Shown: positions 1 to 12,060 of the stretch, piece after piece
Numbering within the stretch: the first letter of the stretch is position 1
How the letters are laid out: the number at the start of each line of letters is the position of its first letter
NCBI GenBank assembly: GCA_025267735.1
Contig: CM046305.1
Coordinates: forward strand, 37,097,108-37,161,107
DNA from: Mactra quadrangularis
Lineage: Eukaryota > Mollusca > Bivalvia > Venerida > Mactridae
Reading direction: 5' to 3'
Length of the DNA: 64,000 nt
Notes under the pieces: model-generated
What the model was told of the DNA's origin: nothing
Database searches by the model: none
Seen by the model: the letters and a program-made list of their open reading frames with translations, nothing else
Position numbers and translations under genes: made by a program

Positions 1-2554
1 ATACATCTCTGTTACATAACAATTCAGGCATTATTGAATATAGGCTTATGCTATTATGATCTGTATATCTAGCTGGTAACATTTATATCTGTTGGTTTTC
101 TGTTAGCAACAAATGGTAAGTGCTAGTTTTCAAATGGTGGACAAAAAGCACAGAAAATCCATTTACTTTCCTGGAATACATATTTTTAGTGGATCACATA
201 CTCATTGATGTATAGTTTTAGGTTCAAACTGAGTGTACAGCTACTGCATATTGCTCATTATGTCAGACAGTAGCAGTAGTTACTGAAGATGGAGGATTTT
301 AAGGGATGCTTCCATTATAACATATTTTAGGTTAGTTGTCTGCATGTTTCAAATCACCATGACTGTTTAAAAAAGGACATACACTTACCAAACTTAGACT
401 TCTTTCCTATAAGAGACAAACTCAGATTAATTACACAATCTAGCCTAAGCTTAACTAGGATTTTAAGTACAAGCTCACACTCATGTAATCAAATATTGTA
501 TTTGCTCCCAGTCATAGGATCTTTCAATTTGGAATAATTATCATTCTCATAAAATTTGATAGAAATGAGTATACTATGCAGACAGGTAATAGTTAGGCAA
601 TAAATGTAACAATGCTAAAATATGTCTGTCTTAGAGCTACAATCCATATCAACACAATAGTGTTAGTACTTCTCAATCTGACGATTCACAGTTTGCTGTA
701 AATATTTAAAAATATGTTTGTAATAAAGTCTGAACTATTTTATTGACCCAGAGTTGTTATTCATGTAATATCACAGCATTTATCTTATCTAGCTGAGGAC
801 ATTTAATTTACTTTGTTGCATTTTTTCTCATGAAGTAAAGTATTATAGAGTTTTTCATCTTTAATAACTTTGGGATCCAACCCTGCAAGTTCTGTAATAA
901 TACTATTTATTTCTTAGTAGCTGATTTGAGATAAAATACACATATATATTCCAATTTTATTTCAGACATTCCTATGGGTCTGCCTTGACTTCAAGATGAA
1001 TTGAATAAGCTTGAATAGGTAAATGAGATCATTCTATTACACATTATTTTGTTTCCTTTCATAATTAAAAATTGTAAGTAACTGTTAGGAATTTGTTAAT
1101 GATCTTTAATTGTTCAACAATGAACATAAATATTTTATCTGTATTGTATTTTGACATGATATGTTATTTATGTGATATTATGTGATTCTTTCCAAATAAA
1201 CTAAGATCTCATGTAAAAAAGTGTAAAGCCTGATATTATACAGTATTTCTGAGTTCATGATTATTATGCATGTTCAATAACCTTGGCCTGATGGTGGAAA
1301 AACATGAGGTTTCAATTTCAATTTGCTAATACCTGTGATTACAGTTATTTTAGTATGTTTGAACCTTAAGATTTTTTTCTCATTTGCCATCACTATCAAT
1401 CAAAATTATCATGTACTATTTATTATAGACATTTGTGTTTCAGGGTTACTTGAATTTCTGTTGTAACATAATCAGGAATTTGTTGAGTTTTCAATTGAAC
1501 ATTGAATGACAACCATTCAGAGCCTTAAATAATGGTGTGAAGCAAGACATGGTGAGAGGTAACAAACATGGCTCATGGTGATCCATGTTTGGCTTATACA
1601 TTTTATTGATTTAACCATTTTCATTGACTTATTTTAGCTTAACCACTGTAAGCAAGAGATTATAAAAAAGAGAATGCTTTGCTTGTTTTATTGTAATGTT
1701 TGATTGGGCAGTAACAAATTCATTGAGCAAACTTTTGTTTTTTGGTACATATGTGGTTGCATAAGTTTCACTCACAGTTCAGTTACAAATATGTCACTTA
1801 ACAACTCTAAATCAGTATAAATCTATTTAACATATTTTACTTTTTAAGTCTAATAAAAGATGATGCTGATACCTATGCATTAATATACACATAGTATATA
1901 TATTTATATATAAATTTGATTTTATATCTAGTATCTACAGTCCTGTATAAATAGTGATTTACTATGAAAACTAATACTTCAGCTCCCATAGTTGAAGATT
2001 TCTATTTAATTCTAATGATCAATAACCTTATAAAGCAAACAAAGCAGTATATTTAATATGATTTTCTTTCGTTTAGGAAAATGCTGCCATCAAATTAGAG
2101 ACTTGATTTTACAAAGTAATAAGAAGAATGGTATTGTCCTCAATGGTTGAAATATTGTGACAAATGAATATATATCATCAACTACACCATACGAACCATA
2201 TAACAAGTATGTACTTAATACTAAAATTGATATGCTAGTACCTGAAAGTACAATTGTATTGTCAGTACTTCTAAATAAGTGCATTTGCTCTCTCATTTCT
2301 CAATCAATATGTTCTCTTCTTTTTCTTGTCAGTATTTGTACTCAATTGTACTTACTCGATACTTTAAGACTCTTAAAAAAAACCTTAAACTTATTTTTTC
2401 TCTTCCTGGTTCTTTTTCAATTAGTTCTTACAACTAGTTTCAACCAAAGAATTCCTACTTATAAGTATTCCAACAAGCTATTCTTTCTACTGTACATAAA
2501 CACTATAGCTTCTATAACTTTATAACAACATTCTCCCTCTCTCAATCTACATCA
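1..2554. other. AT-rich stretch without recognisable gene
   Basis: No open frame here looks like a real protein. The longest one (plus, 2157-2525) encodes a low-complexity Leu/Ile/Ser/Phe-rich sequence and runs towards the tandem array. There are AT-rich microsatellite-like tracts around 1880-1930. It could be intron or intergenic; I see no splice-consistent exon chain. Confidence 0.6.
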
Positions 2555-5500
2555 TTCAGTTCTCTCTGTAGTGCTCTATCACTTAATTCTCTATGAAGTG
2601 CTTTATCTTTTAGTTCTCTATGAAGTACTTTATCACTTAGTTTTCTATGAAGTACTCTATCACTTAGTTCTCTATGAAGTGCTTTATCACTTAGTTCTCT
2701 ATGAAGTACTCTATCACTTAGTTCTCTCTGTAGTGCTCTATCACTTAGTCCTCTATAAAGTACTCCATCACTTAGTTCTCTATGAAGTACTTAATCACTT
2801 AATACTCTCTGAAGTACTCAATCACTTAGTTCTCTATAAAGTGCTCTATCACTAAGTTTTCTATGAAGTACTCAGTCACTTAGATCTCTAAAAAGTGCTC
2901 TATCACTAAGTTCTCTATGAAGTACTCAATCACTTAGTTCTCTCAAAAGCACTCTATCACTTAGTTCTCTCTGTAGTACTCTATCACTTAATTCTCTCTG
3001 TAGCACTCTTTCACTTATATCTCTCTATAGCACTCTATCATTTAGTTCTCTCTTTAGTACTCTTTCACTTAGTTATCCCTGTAGTACTCTATCATTTAAT
3101 TCTCTCTAAAGTACTCTATCACCTAGTTCTCTCTGTAGTACTCTATGAGTTAGTTCTCTCTGTAGAACTCTATCACCTGGTTCTCTCTGTAGTACTCTAT
3201 CACCTAGTTCTCTCTGTAGTACTCTATCACCTAGTTCTCTCTGTAGAACTGTATCACCTAGTTTTCTCTGTAGTACTCTATCACCTAGTTCTCTCTGTAG
3301 TACTCTATCACCTAGTTTTCTCTGTAGAACTCTATCACCTAGTTCTCTCTGTAGTACTCTATCACCTAGGTCTCTCTGTAGTACTCTATCACCTAGTTCT
3401 CTTTGTAGTACTCTATCAACTAGTTTTCTCTGTAGTACTCTATCACCTAGTTCTCTCTGTAGTACTCTATCACTTAATTCTCTCTAAAGTACTCTATCAC
3501 TTAATTCTCTCTGTAGCACTCTATCACCTAGTTCTCTTTGTAGTACTCTATCAACTAGTTTTCTCTGTAGTACTCTATCACCTAGTTCTCTCTGTAGTAC
3601 TCTATCACTTAATTCTCTCTAAAGTACTCTGTCACTTCATTCTCTCTAAAGTACTCTATCACCTAGTTCTCTCTGTAGTACTCTATCACCTAGTTCTCTT
3701 TGTAGTACTCTATCAACTAGTTTTCTCTGTAGTACTCTATCACCTAGTTCTCTCTGTAGTACTCTATCATTTAGTTCTCTCTGTAGCACTCTATCACTTA
3801 GTTCTCTCTGTAGCACTCTATCACCTAGTTCTCTATGTAGAATTCTAGCAGTTAGTTCTCTGTAAGTATATCATATAGTTCTGTCAGTAGCACTCTATCA
3901 TCTAGTTCTCTCTGTAGCACTCTATCATTTAGTTCTCTCTGAAGCACTCTATCACCTAGTTCTCTCTGTAGCACTCTATCATCTAGTTCTCTCTGTAGAA
4001 CTCTATCATTTAGTTCTCTCTGAAGCACTCTATCACATAGTTCTCTCTGTAGTACTCAATCACTAAGTTCTCTATAAAGTGCTCTATCACTAAGTTCTCT
4101 ATGAAGTACTCAATCACTTAGTTGTCTAAAAAGTGCTCTATCACTAAGTTCTCTATGAAGTACTCTATCACTTAGTTCTCTCAAAAGCACTCTATCACTT
4201 AGTTTTCTCTCTAGTTCTCTATCACTTAATTCTCTCTGTAGCACTCTTTCACTTATATCTCTCTATAGCACTCTATCATTTAGTTCTCTCTTTAGTACTC
4301 TTTCACTTAGTTATCCCTGTAGTACTCTATCACTTAATTCTCTCTAAAGTACTCTATCACCTAGTTCTCTCTGTAGTACTCTATGAGTTAGTTCTCTCTG
4401 TAGAACTCTATCACCTGGTTCTCTCTGTAGTACTCTATCACCTAGTTCTCTCTGTAGTACTCTATCACCTAGTTCTCTCTGTAGAACTGTATCACCTAGT
4501 TTTCTCTGTAGTACTCTATCACCTAGTTCTCTCTGTAGTACTCTATCACCTAGTTTTCTCTGTAGAACTCTATCACCTAGTTCTCTCTGTAGTACTCTAT
4601 CACCTAGTTCTCTCTGTAGTACTCTATCACCTAGTTCTCTTTGTAGTACTCTATCAACTAGTTTTCTCTGTAGTACTCTATCACCTAGTTCTCTCTGTAG
4701 TACTCTATCACTTAGTTCTCTCTGTAGCACTCTATCACCTAGTTCTCTTTGTAGTACTCTATCAACTAGTTTTTTCTGTAGTACTCTATCACCTAGTTCT
4801 CTCTGTAGTACTCTATCACTTAATTCTCTCTAAAGTACTCTATCACTTAGTTCTCTCTGTAGCACTCTATCACTTAGTTCTCTCTGTAGCACTCTATCAC
4901 CTAGTTCTCTCTGTAGAATTCTAGCAGTTAGTTCTCTGTTAGTATATCATATAGTTCTGTCAGTAGCACTCTATCATCTAGTTTTCTCTGAAGCACTCTA
5001 TCGGCTAGTTCTCTCTGTAGCACTCCATCATTTAGTTCTCTCTGAAGCACTCTATCACCTAGTTCTCTCTGTAGCACTCTATCATCTAGTTCTCTCTGTA
5101 GAACTCTATCACATAGTTCTCTCTGTAGTACTCAATCACTAAGTTCTCTTTAAAGTGCTCTATCACTAAGTTCTCTATGAAGTACTCAATCACTTAGTTG
5201 TCTATAAAGTGCTCTATCACTAAGTTCTCTATGAAGTACTCTATCACCTAGTTCTCTCAAAAGCACTCTATCACTTAGTTCTCTCTGTAGTACTCTATCA
5301 CTTAATTCTCTCTGTAGCACTCTTTCACTTATATCTCTCTAAAGCACTCTATCATTTAGTTCTCTCTTTAGTACTCTTTCACTTAGTTATCCCTGAAGTA
5401 CTCTATCACTTAATTCTCTCTAAAGTACTCTATCACCTAGTTCTCTCTGTAGTACAGTATCACCTAGTTCTCTCTGTAGAACTCTATCACCTAGTTCTCT

Positions 5501-7455
5501 CTGAGGTACTTTATCACCTAGTTCTCGCTGTAGAACTCTATCACCTAGTTCTCTCTGTAGTACTCTATCACTTAGTTCTCTCTGTAGTACTCTATCACCC
5601 AGTTCTCTCTGTAGTACTCTATCACTTAGTTCTCTCTGTAGTACTCTATCACCTAGTTCTCTCTGTAGTACTCTATCACCTAGTTTTCTCTGTAGTACTC
5701 TATCACCTAGTTCTCTATGTAGAACTCTATCAGTTAGTTCTCTCTTAGTATTTCATATAGTTCTCTCTGTAGTACTCTATCACCTAGTTCTCTCTGTAGC
5801 ACTCTATCACCTAGTTCTCTCTGAAGCACTTTATCACCTAGTTCTCTCTGTAGCACTCTATCATCTAGTTCTCTCTGTAGAACTCTTATCACCTAGTTCT
5901 CTATGTAGAACTCTATCAGTTAGTTCCCTCTTAGTATATCATATAGTTCTCTCTGTAGTACTCTATCACCTAGTTCTCTCTGTAGCACTCTATCACCTAG
6001 TTCTCTCTGAAGCACTCTATCACCTTGTTCTCTCTGTAGCACTCTATCACCTAGTTCTCTCTGTAGCACTCTATCACCTAGTTCTTTCTGTAGCACTCTA
6101 TCACCTAGTTCTCTCTGTAGTATTCTATCACCTAGTTCTCTCTGTAAAACTCTATCACCTAGTTCTCTCTGTGGTACTCTATCACCTAGTTCTCTCTGTA
6201 GCACTCTATCGCCTAGGTCTCTCTGTAGCACTCTATCACCTTGTTCTTTCTGTAGTACTCATAACCTAGTTCTCTCTGTAGTATTCTATCACCTAGTTCT
6301 CTCTGTAGTACTTAATCACCTAGTCCTCTCTATAGCACTAAATCACTTATTTCTCTCTGTAGTACTATTTCAACTGGTTTTTATGTAGTAGTCTATCACC
6401 TAGTTCTCTCTGTAGCACTCTTTCACTTTGTTTTCTCTGTAGCACTCAATCACCTAGTTCTCTATGTAGTACTCTAGCACCTAGTTCTCTCTGTAGCACT
6501 CTTTCACTTTGTTTTCTCTGTAGTATTCTATCACCTAGTTCTCTTTGTAGTGCTCTATCACCTAGTTCTCTCTGTAGCACTCTTTCACTTTGTTTTTTCT
6601 GTAGTATTCTATCACCTAGTTCTCTCTGTAAAACTCTATCACATAGTTTCTCTTAGTATATCATATAGTTCTCTCTGTAGCACTCAATCACCTAGTTCTC
6701 TCTGCAGTACTCTATCAGTAAGTTCTCTCTGTAGAACTCTATTATCTAGTTCTCTCTGTAGTACTCTATCACCTAGTTATCTCTGTGGTACTCTATCACT
6801 TAGTTCTCTCTGTAGTACTCTATCAACTAGTTTTCTCTGTAGTACTCTATCACCTAGTTCTCTCTGTAGAACTCTATCATCTAGTTCTCTCTGAAGAACT
6901 CTATCACCTAGTTCTCTCTGTAGTACTCTATATTCAAATTCTCTATGTAGCACTCAATCACCTAGTTTTCTTTGTAGAACTCTATCACCTAGTTCTCTCT
7001 GTAGCACTCTATCACCTAGTTCTCTTTGTAGAACTCTATCATCTAGTTGTCTCTGTAATACTCTATCACCTTGTTCTATATGTAGTACTCTATCACTGAG
7101 TTCTTTCTGTAGAACTCTGTCACATGTTGTCTCTGTTGTACTCTATCACATAGTTCTCTCTGTAGCACTCTACCTAGTTCCCTCTGTAGAACTCTATCAG
7201 TAAGTTCTCTCTGTGGTTCTCACTGTAGAACTCTACTCTATCATCTAGTTTTCTCTGCAGTACTCAATCCTTTTTTCTCTTTCTAGTACTCAATCACTTA
7301 GTTTTCTCTGTAGTGCTCTATCACCTAGATCTCTCTGTAGTACTATATCACCTAGTTCTCTCTGTAGTACTCTATCACCTAGTTCTTTCTGTAGTTCCCA
7401 ATCACTAAGATATCCATAGTACTCTATCACTTATTTCTCTAATTAGTACTCTGTA
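2555..7455. repeat. 27-bp tandem array (minisatellite/satellite), about 180 units
   Basis: The core unit contains CTAGTTCTCTCTGTAG followed by TACTCTATCAC and recurs every 27 bp. Because 27 is divisible by 3, long open frames appear on both strands; the minus-strand ones read as a 9-residue repeat (LQRELGDRV and variants). These are taken as by-products of the array, since they have no unique flanking sequence. Rare variants recur together at about 3012, 4250 and 5327, so the array was also amplified in blocks of about 1.24 and 1.08 kb. Units at both ends are more degenerate than those in the middle. Confidence 0.95.
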
Positions 7456-10019
7456 GTACTTACCACTAAGTTCTGTCTCTCTATCTCTTCTACTCTTACG
7501 ACTAAGTTCTCTCTTTTTCTTGTATCCTTACCGCTAAGTTCTCTTTCTTTTACTCTTACCATTAAGTTCTCTTTCTTCTACTCTTACCATTAAGTTCTCT
7601 TTCTTCTACTCCTACCCTTAAGTTTTCTCTCTCTCTCTTCTACTCTTACCATTAAGTTTTCTTTCTCTTTTCTACTCTTACTACTAAGTTCTCTGTTCTG
7701 CTGGTACCACTTAGATCTCTCTCTTCTTCTTGTACCACTAAGTTCTCTCCATCTCTTCTACTCTTACCTTTAAGTTCTCTCTCTCTCTTCTACTCGTACC
7801 ACTAAGTTCTCTCTCTTCTACTCATACCACTTAGTTCTCTCTCTCTTCTACTCATACCACTAAGTTCTCTTTCTCTCTTCTGCTCTTACCGCTTAGCTCT
7901 CTTTCTCTCTACTACTCTTACCTTTAAGTTCTCTCTCTTTTCTACTCGTACCAATAAGTTCTCTCTCTCTTCTACTCGTACCCCTTAGTTCTCTCTCTCT
8001 CTTCTACTCTTACCGCTAAGTTCTCTTTCTCTCTTCTACTCTTACTACTAAGTTATCTCTCTCTTCTACTCGTAGCACTAAGTTCTCTCTCTTCTACTCG
8101 TACCACTAAGTTCTCTCTCTCTCTTCTACTCTTACCGCTAAGTTCTCTTTCTCTCTTCTACTCTTACTACTAAGTTATCTCTCTCTTCTATTCGTACCAC
8201 TAAGTTCTCTCCATCTCTTCTACTCTTACCACTTAGTTCTCTCTCTTCTACTCGTACCAATAGTTATCTCTCTCTTCTACTCGTACCACTAAGTTCTCTC
8301 TCTTCTACTCGTACCACTAAGTTCTCTCTCTCTCTTCTACTCTTATCACTAAGTTCTGTCTCTCTCTTCTACTCTCACCACTAAGTTCTGTCTCTTTTTT
8401 CTATTCATACCACTAAGTTGTCTCTCTTCTACTCCTACCACTAAGTTCTCTCTCTTCTACTCTTACCACAACTTCTCTCTTTATTTTACTCTTACTGCTT
8501 AGTTCTTTCTCTCTTGTATCTTTACCAAAAAATTTTCTTTCTTCTACTCTACCATTAAATTTTTCTTTCTCTTGTATCCTAACCACTAAATTCTCTCTCT
8601 CTCTGGTATCCATACCAAATTCTCTCTCTCTATCTCTTGTACTCTTACTACTTAGTTCTCTCTCTCTTACATCCTTACCTCTAAGTTCTCTTTCTCTGGT
8701 ATCCTTACTTCTAAGTTCTCTCTCACTTATACTCTTACCATTCAGTTCTCTCGCTCTCTCGTGTATCCTTACAACTGAGTTCTCTCCCTCTCTGGTATCC
8801 TTACCACTAAAATCTCTTTCTCTTGTATCCCAACCACTAAATTCTCTCTCTGGTATCCTTACCACTAAGTTCTCTTTCTCTTGTATCCCTACCACTTAGT
8901 TTTCTTTCTGGTATCCTTACCACTAAGTTTTATCTCTCTTGTATCCTTACCTCCAAGTTCTCTCTATTGTATCCTTACCTCTAAGTTCTCTCACTTTTGT
9001 ATCCTTACCACTAAGTTCTCTCACTTTTGTATCCTTACCACTAAGTTCTCTCACTTTTGTATCCTTACCACTAAGTTCTCTCTTTATTGTATCTTTACCA
9101 CAAGTTCTATCTCTCTGGTATCCTTACCACTAAGTTCTCTCTCTATTGTATCCTTACCACTAAGTTCTCTCTTTATTGTATCTTTACCTCAAAGTTCAAT
9201 CTCTTTTGTATCCTTACCTCTAAGTTCTCTCTCTATAGTATCCTTACCATTAAGTTCTCGCTCTTTTGTATCCTTACCACTAAGTTCTCTCTCTCTTGTA
9301 TCCTTACCTCTTAGTTCTCTCTTTCTGGTATCCTTACAACTAAGTTCTCTCTTTCTCTCTCTTGTATTCGTACTACTAAGTTCTCTCTCTCTGGTATCCT
9401 TACCTATAAATTCATTCTTTCTCTTGTATCCACACCACTAAGTTATCTCTCTTGTACTCTTACGACCCAGTACCTCTCTATCTCTCTTGTATCCTTACCA
9501 CTAAGTTTTCTCTCTTGTATCTTAATCACTAAGTTAATTCTCTCTCTCTTGTAACCTTACCACTAAGTTTTCTCTCCTTCTCTCCCCCCTCTCTCTCTTC
9601 TGGTATCCCTACCAATAAGTTCTCTCTCCCCCTCTTGTATCTTTACCACTAAGTTCTCTCTCTCTCTTTTATCCTTACCTCTAAGTTCTCTTTCTCTGGT
9701 ATCCTTACCACTAAGTTCTCTCTCTCTCTTGTATCCTTATCTTTAGGTTCTCTTTCTCTGGTATTCTTACCATTAAGTTCTCTCTCTCTGGTATCCTTAC
9801 CTATAAATTCTCTCTTTCCCTTGTATCCCTACCACTAAGTTCTCTCTCTTGTACTCTTACGACTTAGTACCTCTCTTTCTCTCTTGTATCCTTACTTCTA
9901 AGTTATCTTTCTCTTGTTCTCTTACCACTAAGTTCTCTCTCTCTTGTACACAATCACCACTTAGTTTCCTCTTTCTCTCTTGTATCCTTACCACTAAGTT
10001 CTCTCATGTACACTTAGTG

Positions 10020-10022
<3 letters not shown>

Positions 10023-10068
<46 letters not shown>
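10023..10068. repeat. (CT)n microsatellite
   Basis: An uninterrupted run of about 23 CT dinucleotides lies inside the larger pyrimidine-rich array. It looks like local slippage expansion of the CTCTCT part of the unit. Confidence 0.95.
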
Positions 10069-10072
<4 letters not shown>

Positions 10073-11210
10073 ACTCTAACTACTCAGTTCTGTCTCTGTT
10101 GTACTTTCACTCTCAACTCAGTTTTCTCTCCTTCTTGTACTCTTATCACTTAGTTCTCACTCTCTTAAACTCCTACCACTTAGTTTTATCTATCTCGCAC
10201 TCATACTACGTACTAAGTCCTTTCTCTCTCGGTTCTCTCTCTCTCTCTCTTTTATCATCACCATTGTGTTCTCACTCTATTGTACACTAAGCATTGCGTT
10301 CTCTCTCTCTCTCTCTCTTGTACACTCACCATTTAGTTCTCACTCTCTTGTACATTCACCATTGAGTTCACATTCTCTTGTACACTCACCATTGAGTTCT
10401 CACCATCCTATACACCCACCACTGAGTTCTATCTCATTTTAAAACTCACCATTAAGTCCTCACTCTCTTGTACACTTACCACTGAGTTTCACCCTCTTTA
10501 CACTAACCATTGAGTTCTCACTCTCTTTTACACTCACCACTGCGTTCTTACTCTCTTTTACACTCACCACTTAGTTCACACTCTCTTGTGCTCTCACCAC
10601 TGAGTTCTCACTCTCTTGTATCCTCACCACTCAGTTCTCATTCCCTACTTCTCTCAGCACTTGGTTCTTACCATTGAATTCTCACTCTGTTTGAACACTC
10701 ACTACTTAGTTCTCACTCACTTGTACTTTAAACACTTAGTTCTCACTCTTTTTAACACTCATCATTGAGTTCTCACTGTCTTGTCCACTCACCAATAAGT
10801 TCTCACTCATTTGTATACTCTTGTATCTTTACCTAAGAGCTCTCTCTGTCTTGTATCCTTACCACTGAGTTCTCACTCTTTTGTATCCTTACCACTGAGT
10901 TCTCTCTCTCTCTCTTGAATCTTTACCACTGAGTTCTCTCTCTCTTGTATCTTTACCACTGAGTTCTCTCTCTCTTGAATCTTTACCACTGAATTCTCTC
11001 TCTCTTGTATCTTTACTACTGAGTTCTCTATCTCTCTCTTGTATCCTTACCACTGAGTTCTCTCACTTTCGTATCTTTATTACTGAGTTCTCTCTTGTAT
11101 CCTTACCACTAAGTTCTCTTTTGTATCTATACCACTGAGTTCTCTCTTTCTTGTATCTTTACCACTGAGTTCTCTCTCTCTCTCTCTTGTATCTTTACCA
11201 CTTAGTTCTC

Positions 11211-12060
11211 TCTCGCTTGTATTATTACCACTGATAACTCACTGCTTAGTTCTCACTCACTTGTACTTTCAACACTCACTTCTCACTCTTTTTTACACTC
11301 ACCAGTGAGTTCTCATCTTTTTAACACTCATCATTGAGTTCTCACTGTCTTGTACACTCACCACTAAGTTCTATCTCACTTGTACATTCACCACTAAGTT
11401 CTCACTCACTTGTACACTCTTGTATCTTTACCTCAAACTTCACTCTGTCTTGTATCCTTACCACTGAGTTCTCTCTTTTTTGTTTCCTTACCACTGAGTT
11501 CTCTCTCGCTTGTATTATTACCACTGATAACTCACTGCTTAGTTCTCACTCACTTGTACTTTCAACACTTAGTTCTCACTCTTTTTTACACTCACCAGTG
11601 AGTTCTCATCTTTTTAACACTCATCATTGAGTTCTCACTGTCTTGTACACTCACCACTAAGTTCTATCTCACTTGTACATTCACCACTAAGTTCTCACTC
11701 ACTTGTACACTCTTGTATCTTTACCTCAAACTTCTCTCTGTCTTGTATCCTTACCACTGAGTTCTCTCTCTTTTGTTTCCTTACCACTGAGTTCTCTCTC
11801 GCTTGTATTATTACCACTGATAACTCACTGCTTAGTTCTCACTCACTTGTACTTTCAACACTCACTTCTCACTCTTTTTTACACTCACCAGTGAGTTCTC
11901 ATCTTTTTAACACTCATCATTGAGTTCTCACTGTCTTGTACACTCACCACTAAGTTCTATCTCACTTGTACATTCACCACTAAGTTCTCACTCACTTGTA
12001 CACTCTTGTATCTTTACCTCAAACTTCTCTCTGTCTTGTATCCTTACCACTGAGTTCTTT
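11211..12060. repeat. 293-bp higher-order repeat, nearly 3 copies
   Basis: The block starting near GATAACTCACTGCTTAG begins at 11232, 11525 and 11818, exactly 293 bp apart. The copies are almost identical, while the roughly 10 sub-units inside one copy differ considerably from each other. This is a recent block amplification on top of the older unit-level array. Confidence 0.93.

Noticed and set aside
2157..2525. 122-codon plus-strand frame as a membrane protein
   Set aside because: Composition is low-complexity AT-rich (Leu/Ile/Phe), it adjoins the tandem array, and there is no start or splice context.
2555..7455. CRISPR array
   Set aside because: The repeats are directly adjacent with no unique spacers, and the context is eukaryotic.
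10023..10068. Promoter-like GAGA-factor site cluster
   Set aside because: The (CT)n run is a simple slippage product inside the array, with no gene nearby.
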